A stretch of 64,000 bases of DNA, taken from IMG/VR virus record IMGVR_UViG_3300036766_000678, positions 1 through 64,000 of that record. One strand, 5' to 3'. This DNA comes from a virus. The notes under the pieces were generated by a model. It saw only the letters and a program-made list of their open reading frames with translations, searched no databases and had not been told where the DNA came from. Of this stretch, positions 1 to 6,975 are shown piece by piece; position 1 is the first letter of the stretch, and each line of letters opens with the position of its first letter. The position numbers were made by a program, and so were the translations under genes.

Positions 1-214
1 CTCCTATTTGAAATTTATTTTTGTACCGCACAGGAACAACAATACATTCTCTTGATTTATGCCCAAAATAAAAAGGGCTTGGAGGAACAAATCGAACAGA
101 GAAATAACATCCTTTTACTCGTGTATTATTTCGAAAATTCAAAAGAGTATTTTTTCTTTCATCTTTTAAGAATCTAAATTTACGAACAACTCGTTTAACT
201 TTCTTTTTTCTCAT
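1..214 (-). CDS. Hypothetical basic protein, 3' end outside window
   Basis: An open frame starts at an ATG at 214 and runs off the left edge without a stop, leaving 71 residues. The N-terminus is strongly basic (MRKKKVKRVVRKFRF) and two cysteines follow. The start overlaps the end of the upstream gene by 20 nt in another frame, the tight packing usual here. Not recognised; the basic start alone does not support a function. Confidence 0.55.
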   Translation of the reverse strand, partial: MRKKKVKRVVRKFRFLKDERKNTLLNFRNNTRVKGCYFSVRFVPPSPFYFGHKSRECIVVPVRYKNKFQIG

Positions 215-554
215 TAAGATGATTGTACTGATTAATCAATTCTAATGTATCTAAATTAGAAAGGGCTGCCTCTAACACTCTGTATTCTTGTTTTTGCATA
301 TAGGCATTGTAATCAGCTTTTTTAAATGAATACAAAAGAGCAAAGTGATCTACTTTCTTAAGATCTTGGTCGTACAACTCTACGGCTTCCCCCATATCAT
401 AATTGATAAGAGCATTATAATTTTTAATAAAATCTTCAACTTGCCCACTTACCGGAACAAAAATAGAATCCCCATATTTTTCTTTAGTGCCAAGAACAGA
501 TCTTGTTCTTATATCTCTAATTTGAAAATAATCAATAATGTTCTTAATAACCAT
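195..554 (-). CDS. Hypothetical protein, 119 aa
   Basis: An acidic, soluble protein with no motif that I recognise. The frame also allows a TTG start at 578. I prefer the ATG at 554, which overlaps the end of the upstream gene by 11 nt, but neither start has a clear Shine-Dalgarno sequence, so the first residues are uncertain. The C-terminal half is rich in Tyr, Asp and Leu and is probably helical. Confidence 0.6.
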   Translation of the reverse strand: MVIKNIIDYFQIRDIRTRSVLGTKEKYGDSIFVPVSGQVEDFIKNYNALINYDMGEAVELYDQDLKKVDHFALLYSFKKADYNAYMQKQEYRVLEAALSNLDTLELINQYNHLNEKKES

Positions 555-825
555 ATTGCCAAAGGAAAGAAAATCCAAATCCCAATACTCGTAAATGTAC
601 TTCCCAAGAAATATCTTCTATTTTGGAAACTTGAAATATAGTAGGAAAAGAAATTGCAAACATTCGTTCCCATTCTCCAAAAGAGTTTCTTTTAAAAAAT
701 GGCAAAGAGACATTTGGGGCCCTTAGACCAAACATAACCCAAGGAGTTTCTTTTGAAAAGAAATTTGCATTGCCTAATTTTATTAATGTGTGCCCATTTA
801 CTTCTAATTCAAAAAGTCCTAACAT
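544..825 (-). CDS. Hypothetical protein, 93 aa
   Basis: The ATG at 825 has a good ribosome-binding site (AAAGGAGG). The product is rich in Phe, Trp and Gly with no membrane segment of full length. Its end overlaps the next gene in another frame. Family unknown. Confidence 0.65.
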   Translation of the reverse strand: MLGLFELEVNGHTLIKLGNANFFSKETPWVMFGLRAPNVSLPFFKRNSFGEWERMFAISFPTIFQVSKIEDISWEVHLRVLGFGFSFLWQYGY

Positions 826-837
826 GTGGGGCCTCCT

Positions 838-1395
838 TTATAATTCTACTAGCTTTCGTAATATTTCTATTGTTAACCAAGTGTCATCTTTAGCAGTATG
901 CAAAGTATGTATAAATATCTCAAAATAATTTGCAATCTTTTCCAAAGAACCTTCTAAATCTCTTGAAACTTTTCCAGTTAATTTAAGAAATTGGGTAACA
1001 CACCCAGTATCTAAGTATCTATATGAAACATACTTGTTAATATTCTTAAGTAAATGTTCTTTTATAAACAAGATATCATGTTCTATCCCATGACCAAGTG
1101 GTGTAAGTTTAGTTTTTCCTTGTGGGGCATGCTTTTCTAAAAATTCATACAATAAAGTAGAAGCTTTCCCTTCGGTAACTGCTTCTTTGTCATGCTGTAC
1201 TAAATCAATTTTATTAATATTCAATGCTTCTGCTGTAACATGATATATACCATCATTAGGTTTAATCTTTAAATCCAATTCCCCATAAATAGTCTTTAAA
1301 TCTTCGTCGAGGACAATAAAATAAGCCGAAAGAATAGATTTGTCATTTGTTGTACCGCCTGCCTCAACGTCTAAAGCTATATAGTGTCTAGTCAT
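838..1395 (-). CDS. DnaQ/RNase T-like 3'-5' exonuclease
   Basis: Predicted DEDD-type 3'-5' exonuclease acting on DNA or short RNA, dependent on two metal ions. Exo I is visible as ALDVEAGG (D9 and E11). Exo II is GHGIEHDILF near residue 100, and Exo III is HTAKDDTWL near residue 167 with the His-x4-Asp spacing of the DEDDh subtype. The length of 185 aa suits a stand-alone proofreading or RNase T/oligoribonuclease-like enzyme. The window polymerase carries its own exonuclease domain, so this enzyme more likely serves repair or RNA turnover (inference). It overlaps the start of the upstream gene's stop by 8 nt. Confidence 0.8.
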   Translation of the reverse strand: MTRHYIALDVEAGGTTNDKSILSAYFIVLDEDLKTIYGELDLKIKPNDGIYHVTAEALNINKIDLVQHDKEAVTEGKASTLLYEFLEKHAPQGKTKLTPLGHGIEHDILFIKEHLLKNINKYVSYRYLDTGCVTQFLKLTGKVSRDLEGSLEKIANYFEIFIHTLHTAKDDTWLTIEILRKLVEL

Positions 1396-1579
1396 TTCTA
1401 CGTTTCCCTGTTTTAAGATTTATTTCGCCCTTTAATGCCATGTAATCAAATATTAGAGCTTCACACAAACAGCACCCGCAAGGGGCTCCATGAGGCTCAC
1501 AAACACTCAAGATAGCGGAGCGTAAGAATGCTATTCTTTCATCTTTTGTTGAAGATATCCATTTTACTTTACTTTTCAT
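1388..1579 (-). CDS. Small Cys-rich hypothetical protein, 63 aa
   Basis: A basic protein with a compact cysteine cluster, CEPHGAPCGCCLC, near residues 27-39 that could hold a metal ion. It overlaps the upstream gene by 4 nt (ATGA) and the exonuclease gene by 8 nt, so it is probably translated in the same operon. Not recognised. Confidence 0.6.
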   Translation of the reverse strand: MKSKVKWISSTKDERIAFLRSAILSVCEPHGAPCGCCLCEALIFDYMALKGEINLKTGKRRND

Positions 1580-1776
1580 ATATCATCTCTTTTATAATGA
1601 ATTTTTGGTTTTGGATTTTTCTCCTCTTCTGTTAAACCACCATAATCTACTTCACCTGTACTATTAATACAACGATCACAGGGAAGAGTAGCGGGATTTC
1701 CAGAAGCATTCCTTCCATAAATTGTTTTGCATCCTTGACATTTAGGGCATTTAACTAGTGGATATTTTTCTCTCAT
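1576..1776 (-). CDS. DnaJ-type zinc-ribbon protein, 66 aa
   Basis: Two pairs of cysteines, CPKCQGCK near the start and CDRC in the middle, resemble a CxxCxGxG zinc ribbon as in DnaJ central domains or small phage zinc ribbons. I chose the ATG at 1776, just after the upstream stop; a longer frame from 1809 would overlap the upstream gene by 32 nt. The acidic then basic C-terminus carries no further motif. Function unknown. Confidence 0.6.
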   Translation of the reverse strand: MREKYPLVKCPKCQGCKTIYGRNASGNPATLPCDRCINSTGEVDYGGLTEEEKNPKPKIHYKRDDI

Positions 1777-1777
1777 A

Positions 1778-1963
1778 TTATTCAGACCACGGTTCTTCTC
1801 GTTTATCAAACATTTCTTCTACTAAATTTTCTTTTTCTCTTAAATTCCATTCAAGATCAAGAAGGGTATCCATAATCTTTATTTTATTATCACAAATAGG
1901 TAATCCTGCCACATGAGTTATAAATTTCTGTACTTCTTCAAGAAGTAATTTGTTAGAATTCAT
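1778..1963 (-). CDS. Hypothetical helical protein, 61 aa
   Basis: A small acidic protein, probably mostly helical, with one cysteine. Its ATG overlaps the TGA of the upstream 44-residue gene (ATGA), which indicates translational coupling. No family recognised. Confidence 0.55.
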   Translation of the reverse strand: MNSNKLLLEEVQKFITHVAGLPICDNKIKIMDTLLDLEWNLREKENLVEEMFDKREEPWSE

Positions 1964-2094
1964 GGTCGGTATTCTTCCTTATCTTGCAGCAATTCTTTAA
2001 GATCTCTAAGAAGTTCATATGTTTTAGGGAAGATATCTTTTCTGATAACTTCTTTCTTTATTTCTTTTTTACGAGTAGACAGTTTTTTAGACAT
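1960..2094 (-). CDS. Hypothetical basic protein, 44 aa
   Basis: A short frame (MSKKLSTRKKEIKKEV...) fills the space between two longer genes exactly: it starts just after the gene ending at 2096 and ends in an ATGA overlap. The N-terminal half is Lys-rich and the rest is a likely amphipathic helix. Function unknown. Confidence 0.5.
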   Translation of the reverse strand: MSKKLSTRKKEIKKEVIRKDIFPKTYELLRDLKELLQDKEEYRP

Positions 2095-2095
2095 A

Positions 2096-2428
2096 TTAAG
2101 CCCCCTCATTATCTCGCAATTTTTGATCGAGCCATTGTATTATTTGGAACTCAAGCAATATGAAACCATCTGTATCAAATTGGGCAATATAATCTCGTTT
2201 AAAATCCTGACAGTATAAAAGAGAAGTATCTTTATCCCCAGTTACATCATAAAGAATAGCCAAACTTAACTGACTCGGGCCTTGCCCGAAATACCCCCAT
2301 TCACAATCGGGGGCATAATCTTTTATCTCTCTAGAAGGGCAAAGATCTAAAATCTGACTGTCTACGTACACTACAGCTTTATATCCTAGGACAGTTCTTA
2401 TACCTTTATACAGTTTTAAACTTTCCAT
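2096..2428 (-). CDS. DUF6166-like phage protein, 110 aa
   Basis: The start YKGIR, then the central CEWGYFGQGPSQLSLAIL block followed by Tyr and a charged FKRDYIAQ segment, match my memory of the DUF6166 family of small phage and bacterial proteins with no known function. I chose the second ATG at 2428 because family members begin a few residues before YKG; the frame extends to an ATG at 2440. It overlaps the end of the next upstream gene. Confidence 0.65.
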   Translation of the reverse strand: MESLKLYKGIRTVLGYKAVVYVDSQILDLCPSREIKDYAPDCEWGYFGQGPSQLSLAILYDVTGDKDTSLLYCQDFKRDYIAQFDTDGFILLEFQIIQWLDQKLRDNEGA

Positions 2429-2636
2429 TTTTAATCTCATAAAGATGCTCTAGATATTTTAAGTTGTCTTGTTTGAACTTCATACACATACATAAAGATT
2501 CCATGCCCCCACCATTAAACTTATAACAAGCATCTTGAATATAATCAGAAATTTCATAAGATCTTTTTATAAAATATTCTGGGATATGGGTTAAAATTGA
2601 ATGGCCACAAATGCAAATTTTCTTAACATTCTTCAT
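2406..2636 (-). CDS. NLEYLE-family small zinc-like protein (76 aa)
   Basis: The head CICGHSILTH at residues 8-17 is a CxCGHx4H motif, followed by a CMCMKF pair near residue 48. The tail is DNLKYLEHLYEIK, the family signature. It starts with an ATGA overlap on the upstream member (2633-2884), so two paralogues sit in tandem. Metal binding is inferred from the Cys/His spacing; the role is unknown. Confidence 0.75.
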   Translation of the reverse strand: MKNVKKICICGHSILTHIPEYFIKRSYEISDYIQDACYKFNGGGMESLCMCMKFKQDNLKYLEHLYEIKNGKFKTV

Positions 2637-2884
2637 TTCTTTCCCTTTCGTTTCCTTTTTTGTTTTTTATCATATAAGCTTTCTAAGTATTTTAAATTAT
2701 CTGCTGGAGCATATTTTCTGCATTTACATTGAATATAAGTGCCATCTTTTTCTATATGAGCATCAATACACTTTCCAGTATCATCATATAAAAAGGAATG
2801 GGCCATCATAATATGAGAACAATTGCGACATTTAGCAATTGCTTTTAAGAAATGTTCTTCTTCAGATTCAATATTATTCGTAAT
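2633..2884 (-). CDS. NLEYLE-family protein with probable ATT start (83 aa)
   Basis: This frame has no ATG, GTG or TTG before its conserved head CRNCSHIMMAH, and an in-frame TAG stands immediately before an ATT at 2882-2884. AAGGA lies five bases upstream of that ATT, so initiation at the rare AUU codon, as in bacterial infC, is the simplest reading. Head, CKC pair and tail DNLKYLESLYDKK are intact, arguing for a live gene. It overlaps the upstream membrane protein gene by 11 nt and the next paralogue by ATGA. Confidence 0.6.
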   Translation of the reverse strand: MTNNIESEEEHFLKAIAKCRNCSHIMMAHSFLYDDTGKCIDAHIEKDGTYIQCKCRKYAPADNLKYLESLYDKKQKRKRKGKK

Positions 2885-3212
2885 CTATTTCCTTTTCATT
2901 TTCTTTAAGTTTTCTTTCAAGTTTTTCTATTTCCATTTTCTTTTTGTATTTTTTCCAAGTTAACTTACCTAATTTCCACCAAGAAATATTATTTAATTCA
3001 TTTCCTATTTCTGATATTAATTCCTGGCGAACTAAAAAAATATCCATTTGAATCCTATAAATTACCTTTAAAAGCCACAAAAGAAAAACTGTACTTATAA
3101 ACAATAAAATAAAAGAAACTATAACAATGAGAGATAGCACACAAATTAATATAAATAAAAGAACTGGAATCCAAAATAAACTACTTCCTACCAATAATAG
3201 GAATTTGACCAT
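2874..3212 (-). CDS. Inner-membrane protein with two transmembrane segments
   Basis: The first 50 residues are almost entirely hydrophobic (Leu, Ile, Val, Phe) and should form two close transmembrane helices, followed by a basic, probably cytoplasmic tail of about 60 residues with coiled-coil character (KLERKLKENEKE). Could be a membrane anchor or a holin-like protein, but nothing decides this. It ends inside the next gene. Confidence 0.6.
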   Translation of the reverse strand: MVKFLLLVGSSLFWIPVLLFILICVLSLIVIVSFILLFISTVFLLWLLKVIYRIQMDIFLVRQELISEIGNELNNISWWKLGKLTWKKYKKKMEIEKLERKLKENEKEIDYE

Positions 3213-3236
3213 CGAAACTATCCTCTTTTAAAAACT

Positions 3237-3491
3237 TTACCGCCCGTAAAACAACATTATTTCGAGTTCATCACCATCTATATCCTTTAAAGAAAAATGA
3301 ACATTCAAATTTTCATCGAGTACAAGAGAAGAATACCCTTTTATTTGATGAGAAAAAATCGCTTGCCCAAGAATGCGCTTCATAGCAGATTTTATATTCT
3401 GCTCTGTAGCAAATGCCGCATTACAAGCAAGCTCCTGAGATAAAAGGAGATCAAACATCTTTTGATACGTTTCAGGGGAAAAACTAGCCAT
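3237..3491 (-). CDS. Hypothetical protein, 84 aa
   Basis: An N-terminal helical part is followed by alternating residues typical of beta strands (SSLVLDENLNVHFSLKD). No known motif, no membrane segment, one cysteine. The 70 bp to the next gene hold only a 17-codon frame that I do not call. Confidence 0.55.
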   Translation of the reverse strand: MASFSPETYQKMFDLLLSQELACNAAFATEQNIKSAMKRILGQAIFSHQIKGYSSLVLDENLNVHFSLKDIDGDELEIMLFYGR

Positions 3492-3561
3492 TTTGTTGAA
3501 ATTCTAATATTTTTTAATATGATTTAAAAATTTTCTTTTTGTCATATTTCTTTTCATCAAA

Positions 3562-3876
3562 TTACAAACAATACAACAGAGAACTACGTTTTTTATAAAC
3601 TTCATCTATTATTCGACGAATCTTATTAAGATTATCTATTACTTCAAGCGCAATAAGATTATTCACGCTACTTTTTAAAAGATTCTTTATAAGTTGGGAT
3701 TTGGAAATATCCTTTTCAAATACATATCTCCACGCATCTACTTCAAAATGAACTCTTAAAACAGCATCTTGTGGTAATACATCTTTTAAAAACATCATAA
3801 GAATTGAACGTTGAGTAAATAATGAAAATAAACCTTCATATTTCTTATTTGAATACGTTAACTGAAGTTTTTTCAT
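3562..3876 (-). CDS. Hypothetical protein, 104 aa
   Basis: A basic, mostly helical soluble protein. Its ATG overlaps the TGA of the small membrane protein upstream (ATGA), so the two are probably translated together. No family recognised. Confidence 0.55.
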   Translation of the reverse strand: MKKLQLTYSNKKYEGLFSLFTQRSILMMFLKDVLPQDAVLRVHFEVDAWRYVFEKDISKSQLIKNLLKSSVNNLIALEVIDNLNKIRRIIDEVYKKRSSLLYCL

Positions 3877-4010
3877 AGAGAAACTCCAAATAAAGCTAGA
3901 AATCCCATAGTTAAAAATGTACCTACAAAAACAATTACAACGGTTGCAACGGGAATTGCTAAAAGAAATAAAATACTATAAAGAAGATCTTTCCTATTTT
4001 CTGCTGTCAC
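3873..4010 (-). CDS. Small membrane protein, 45 aa, GTG start
   Basis: A short frame with about 30 hydrophobic residues (LFLLAIPVATVVIVFVGTF...), enough for one long or two short membrane helices. The GTG start overlaps the TGA of the upstream gene (GTGA) and the end forms ATGA with the next gene; this perfect coupling on both sides supports it as real. Confidence 0.5.
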   Translation of the reverse strand: MTAENRKDLLYSILFLLAIPVATVVIVFVGTFLTMGFLALFGVSL

Positions 4011-4210
4011 TCTGCACCTAATTTCTTTCTAAGAGCTGTTGTGTTATCCGCAGTTATCTTTGAGGTAATTTGTACTTGTTCTACAATTGAAATAATTCTA
4101 CGAAGAAGTTCTCTATAGGTTTTGGCCTCGTTATCTGAGGCATTCACCAATCCAATAGTGGCCCAGCCAATAAATATACCTATAAGTAAACCTACAAGGA
4201 ATTTTTTCAT
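4007..4210 (-). CDS. Small membrane-anchored or exported protein, 67 aa
   Basis: A lysine start followed by LVGLLIGIFIGWATIGLVNA forms a signal-anchor or signal peptide ending near VNA-S; the remaining 45 residues are a likely amphipathic or coiled-coil helix. I chose the ATG at 4210, directly after the upstream stop, over a longer frame that would overlap the neighbour by 77 nt. A periplasm-facing role is inferred. Confidence 0.55.
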   Translation of the reverse strand: MKKFLVGLLIGIFIGWATIGLVNASDNEAKTYRELLRRIISIVEQVQITSKITADNTTALRKKLGAE

Positions 4211-4211
4211 T

Positions 4212-4427
4212 TTAATTATATTGGGTCTTGTTCCAATCAGAGTTAGGATCACTCGGGATATCTTTATATTTTTCCATAACTTTATCAACTATTTCTGAAC
4301 ATGCTTCGCATTTAAGCAAATGCTGTTGTAATAAATAAAAGTTACTTACAGTTAATCCTTCTACCTTTTTGAAAGGATTGACCTTAATTTGCTGAATCAA
4401 TTCGCAAAAAGATATATTTTTAGACAT
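4212..4427 (-). CDS. Hypothetical protein with HxxxCxxC motif
   Basis: The middle contains HLLKCEACSEIV, a His-x3-Cys-x2-Cys arrangement like the zinc-binding anti-sigma (ZAS) fold, but the rest is too short to confirm that fold. It ends beside the exported protein at 4007-4210. An anti-sigma role would be speculation. Confidence 0.5.
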   Translation of the reverse strand: MSKNISFCELIQQIKVNPFKKVEGLTVSNFYLLQQHLLKCEACSEIVDKVMEKYKDIPSDPNSDWNKTQYN

Positions 4428-4651
4428 TAAGCAGTCGTAGTTTGGGTATTTTCTACTACAGTATTAAGAACTTTATTTGCACGGGCCGCTCTAATTCCTT
4501 TTGCAATCGCCAATTTATGGGCAACACTCTTCTTATGACCCTTAAGGGCAACAGAGATTGCTGCTGAATGTTCTGGTGTAAATGTCTTACCCACTTTCGC
4601 GGCACTTATTTTTGCTTTTGTCTCTTCCGAATGATTTTGCCCCTTCTTCAT
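4427..4651 (-). CDS. Orphan NUMOD3-type DNA-binding protein (74 aa)
   Basis: Residues 6-40 hold two short repeats, HSEETKAKISAAKVGKTF and TPEHSAAISVALKGHKKS, that match the NUMOD3 helices of GIY-YIG and HNH homing endonucleases, which wrap along DNA. No nuclease domain is present in the frame or nearby, so this is either a remnant of a homing endonuclease or a stand-alone DNA-binding protein. ATG at 4651 follows GGAGAACG-type ribosome-binding sequence. Confidence 0.65.
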   Translation of the reverse strand: MKKGQNHSEETKAKISAAKVGKTFTPEHSAAISVALKGHKKSVAHKLAIAKGIRAARANKVLNTVVENTQTTTA

Positions 4652-4710
4652 ATTACGTTCTCCTTTATCTTATCTTTTTATACTTCTATCTTAACTATAT
4701 ACCCAAATAC

Positions 4711-4899
4711 TTACTTTGCCAACCCATGTGCTTCTTCACAAGCACGCCATCCAAATCTATACTGAGATTCTAAAGCTAACTGAATATTCTTACTATGCTT
4801 ATAACCTTCCCATCCAGCTTGATAACCTTTGTGAACAAGATAACTACCTAAAATTAAACTATAAATAACTAATACAACAACCATCTTTATCTTTTCCAT
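4711..4899 (-). CDS. Small signal-anchored protein, 62 aa
   Basis: One N-terminal hydrophobic helix (VVVLVIYSLILGSYLV) followed by a soluble segment rich in aromatic residues and one cysteine. It could sit in the inner membrane facing the periplasm. Overlaps the upstream gene by 13 nt. Not recognised. Confidence 0.55.
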   Translation of the reverse strand: MEKIKMVVVLVIYSLILGSYLVHKGYQAGWEGYKHSKNIQLALESQYRFGWRACEEAHGLAK

Positions 4900-5084
4900 T
4901 TAAACTCCTTAAATTTCAACAATCCTTCTAAATATTCTAAATTTGTCATATTGCATCGTTTCAAATGATCATCCAACTCTTTTATAGAACGTGACCAGCA
5001 CATAGAACGACTGGTACTCTCTTTTTTAAAGAACCAAATAGCTTTTTTCTTTTTACTTATTCCCCATCTGGTATCGCTAATCAT
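4887..5084 (-). CDS. NLEYLE-family member with degenerate head (65 aa)
   Basis: The tail TNLEYLEGLLKFKEFK is recognisable, but the head has lost the CxCGHxxxxH pattern: only two cysteines and one histidine (DDHLKRCNM) remain. It may be a decayed member or one whose tail works without the zinc head. It overlaps the lipoprotein gene downstream by 8 nt. Confidence 0.6.
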   Translation of the reverse strand: MISDTRWGISKKKKAIWFFKKESTSRSMCWSRSIKELDDHLKRCNMTNLEYLEGLLKFKEFKWKR

Positions 5085-5358
5085 TTCGCCCTAATAGGCA
5101 ATTTGGGTTTTCCACTACAACGTATTGCTTGCCAAACTCATCAATTAGAAAACTCCCATCATTCTCTTGTCTGACAAAATATCCTTTTGCAACTAATTGA
5201 TTTTGAGAATTGTAGCATTCCATTTGTGGGTTTCCGATAATGTTAACTAGTCTTTTATTTTCATTAATTATCTGGCCATTACGATCTAGAGTTACCCACT
5301 TGAAATAGCTGCAACTAGACAGAAGTAGCGCAGAACCAATAAAAATTAAATATCTCAT
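5077..5358 (-). CDS. Lipoprotein, 93 aa
   Basis: MRYLIFIGSALLLSSCSYF is a typical lipoprotein signal with lipobox LSSC; cleavage before Cys16 would leave a mature chain of about 78 residues. The chain is mostly beta with two further cysteines that could form a disulfide in the periplasm. It could be part of lysis (an outer spanin) or envelope modification, but it has no Pro-rich spanin character. Confidence 0.7.
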   Translation of the reverse strand: MRYLIFIGSALLLSSCSYFKWVTLDRNGQIINENKRLVNIIGNPQMECYNSQNQLVAKGYFVRQENDGSFLIDEFGKQYVVVENPNCLLGRND

Positions 5359-5495
5359 TTCTTTATCTCTTCCTTTTTACCTAAAGATCTACCCATAAGA
5401 AGTTCCCTTATCTCTTCAAATGTGGGTTCTCGTCCGTAATCTTTTATGAAGATTTTAATTGTTGTCTTAATAGCTTTTCCATTAATAAGTGCCAT
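5355..5495 (-). CDS. Hypothetical protein, 46 aa
   Basis: A short frame between the two lipoprotein genes, ending in ATGA with the downstream one. The segment KDYGREPTFEEIRELLMG resembles the short helical repeat seen in sigma region 3 and in DNA-binding helicase-associated modules. Too short for an assignment. Confidence 0.45.
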   Translation of the reverse strand: MALINGKAIKTTIKIFIKDYGREPTFEEIRELLMGRSLGKKEEIKK

Positions 5496-5496
5496 G

Positions 5497-5745
5497 TTAT
5501 TGTTTCCTTTCCAGTTCATTTATCTTTTGACTAGTCAAATCTTTCTTCCTAAAACAATGGGCTTGATCATAATTATGATATTGTTCTGTACATTCCTTCA
5601 TGCTGTTAAAATTACATTCTATAGTCTTTTTTTTATAGTCAATCAAGCAATACTGGCTATCCCCAACTCTGGTAAATTTCTTTACTGAAGAACATCCAGT
5701 TAGTAAAAGAGCAACACTACTAAATTGCAATAAGCGGGAAAACAT
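5497..5745 (-). CDS. Lipoprotein, Cys-rich, 82 aa
   Basis: MFSRLLQFSSVALLLTGCSS is a lipoprotein signal with lipobox LTGC. Four cysteines in the mature part (YC, EC, EC, CF) could form two disulfides. I chose the ATG at 5745 because AAGGG lies 7 nt before it; an ATG two codons earlier has poor spacing. It is the second lipoprotein within 400 bp. Confidence 0.65.
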   Translation of the reverse strand: MFSRLLQFSSVALLLTGCSSVKKFTRVGDSQYCLIDYKKKTIECNFNSMKECTEQYHNYDQAHCFRKKDLTSQKINELERKQ

Positions 5746-5941
5746 AGCCATACCCTTCTTCTAAAGTTTGACGAGATAACGTAGATCCTGCTGGATGATC
5801 TTTCAAAGATACAGTTATATTGTAAATGCCAAAATCAGGTATCCCATCAAATCCAACTCGTTGAATTCCTTCAAATTCAATAATTTGAGGGGGTACTTTA
5901 TCAAATGCACTATAAAGAAATAGTTTTGTACCTTTTCTCAT
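5720..5941 (-). CDS. Hypothetical protein, 73 aa
   Basis: A soluble beta-rich protein (GIQRVGFDGIPDFGIYNITVSLK). The ATG overlaps the stop of the deaminase gene (ATGA). No family recognised. It overlaps the lipoprotein gene by 26 nt in another frame. Confidence 0.55.
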   Translation of the reverse strand: MRKGTKLFLYSAFDKVPPQIIEFEGIQRVGFDGIPDFGIYNITVSLKDHPAGSTLSRQTLEEGYGYVFPLIAI

Positions 5942-6294
5942 ATCTTCTCTGTTTGATGCCCCATGTATCTAGTAAAATGGACTGCTTTTATTCCTGATTC
6001 TGAAATCAATTCCCAACAGTATTGGCATGGGCGAGCTAAGGCCCAGACTCCATCCTTTGTTTCCCTAAATACATACAATTCACAATCTTTTAAATCTTGT
6101 TTAGCTAATAAAATTGCGGCCATTTCTGAATGTAACGAAAAATGTGGATGTGTGGACTTCGGATGGGTTTTTGTATTATTAGTCCCCACACTTACAATTT
6201 TAGAACCACGAACAATAACAGATCCAAGTTTGTGATGTCCATGATTAGATAGTTTAGAAATTTTTTTGGCAAGATCAAAGAATTTAACGTTCAT
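5938..6294 (-). CDS. Cytidine/deoxycytidylate deaminase-family protein
   Basis: Zinc-dependent deaminase of the CDA fold, 118 aa. The zinc and proton-shuttle motif HSE is at residues 55-57 and PCQYC at 89-93, the standard H[A/S]E...PCxxC pair. This length is short for a phage dCMP deaminase (about 150 or more) and close to cytidine deaminase or the CMP/dCMP-like family, so substrate is uncertain; dCMP or cytidine to the uracil product is the likely reaction. It fits the dNTP supply genes at 19500-22000 and the uracil-DNA glycosylase fused to the polymerase. Confidence 0.75.
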   Translation of the reverse strand: MNVKFFDLAKKISKLSNHGHHKLGSVIVRGSKIVSVGTNNTKTHPKSTHPHFSLHSEMAAILLAKQDLKDCELYVFRETKDGVWALARPCQYCWELISESGIKAVHFTRYMGHQTEKI

Positions 6295-6555
6295 TTAATC
6301 ACCATAATCCTTATCACTTTCAGGTTCAAAAGGATCTTCCCCATGACTTTTAAAATATTCACCGCGTTCAATATCTTCCAATTCCATACGTTCATAAGCA
6401 TCATCAGCCCATACTCTAGCGAAATTGGCAGCTTCTTCTGGTATATAAGAAGTTCCATGTACTGACAAAATATGCTCTACCATAGGCAGAACACCTTCTA
6501 CAAGCTCAGAACATTCGGCACATTCAATAGGTACATCTTTATCTGAATACTCCAT
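6295..6555 (-). CDS. Zinc-finger-like acidic protein, 86 aa
   Basis: CAECSELVEGVLPMVEHILSVH gives a C2H2-type spacing (CxxC and Hx5H) near the N-terminus, followed by an acidic C-terminus. The chosen ATG at 6555 follows the upstream stop directly; a frame from 6585 would overlap the neighbour. May bind nucleic acid or protein; unknown. Confidence 0.5.
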   Translation of the reverse strand: MEYSDKDVPIECAECSELVEGVLPMVEHILSVHGTSYIPEEAANFARVWADDAYERMELEDIERGEYFKSHGEDPFEPESDKDYGD

Positions 6556-6556
6556 A

Positions 6557-6727
6557 TTATTTATTTCCTTTATTAAGCTTGGCAAGAATTAAATCGGATG
6601 CTTCTTTGCTCCATGCTTGAGCAATCGTCTTATCCAAAGTACGATCTACAATATTCCAATAATTATAGCGGTTACGATTACAATCCCAACTCTCACCTTT
6701 GATAACATAATATCGTGTTCGCTTCAT
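6557..6727 (-). CDS. Hypothetical protein, 56 aa
   Basis: Starting at the ATG at 6727 the product is MKRTRYYVIKGESWD..., with a beta-rich start and a helical end (AQAWSKEASDLILAKLNK). It follows the small gene 6729-6836 by one base. Small phage proteins with this layout are common but unassigned. Confidence 0.5.
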   Translation of the reverse strand: MKRTRYYVIKGESWDCNRNRYNYWNIVDRTLDKTIAQAWSKEASDLILAKLNKGNK

Positions 6728-6728
6728 A

Positions 6729-6836
6729 TTATTCTTCATCCTCATTGAGAGTATTACATTCCGTGCAATCAACTAGAATGCACTTCTTTTCTTCAATCCA
6801 TCTGTCAATATTTTGATCAATTAGTTTATCAGGCAT
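6729..6836 (-). CDS. Small protein with CxxC, 35 aa
   Basis: A 35-codon frame (MPDKLIDQNIDRWIEEKKC...DCTEC) with three cysteines, exactly filling the gap between neighbours that touch it. It is preceded by GAAGTAATTTAAA, a weak ribosome-binding site. Unknown function. Confidence 0.45.
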   Translation of the reverse strand: MPDKLIDQNIDRWIEEKKCILVDCTECNTLNEDEE

Positions 6837-6837
6837 T

Positions 6838-6969
6838 TTAAATTACTTCCTCAGGTTGGCAATTACAACTCTTTATCCAAATAAATTGCCCCATAATTAT
6901 ATGCTCTTCATAATGAGCTTTTCCATTACAAACTATTTGTTTATATGTACTTTGCGAAAGTATCTTCAT
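6838..6969 (-). CDS. KVCNGKAHYEE-type small protein, leaderless, 43 aa
   Basis: The product is paralogous to the protein at 16568-16744: both start MK(K)ILSQ, then VCNGKAHYEE, then WIKSCNC. The shared start fixes the ATG at 6969. That ATG lies six bases after the -10 box of the promoter at 6976-7004, with no Shine-Dalgarno sequence, so the mRNA should start at or near the A of ATG. Function unknown; the three cysteines may bind metal. Confidence 0.65.
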   Translation of the reverse strand: MKILSQSTYKQIVCNGKAHYEEHIIMGQFIWIKSCNCQPEEVI

Positions 6970-6975
6970 ATATTA

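Noticed and set aside
544-578. Possible frameshift joining 195-554 and 544-825
   Set aside because: The upstream gene has its own good RBS and stop, and the overlap is typical of the compact gene order; no slippery sequence.
3492-3561. Seventeen-codon frame (MKRNMTKRKF...)
   Set aside because: Too short to separate from chance; no clear ribosome-binding site, although it lies in a small gap.
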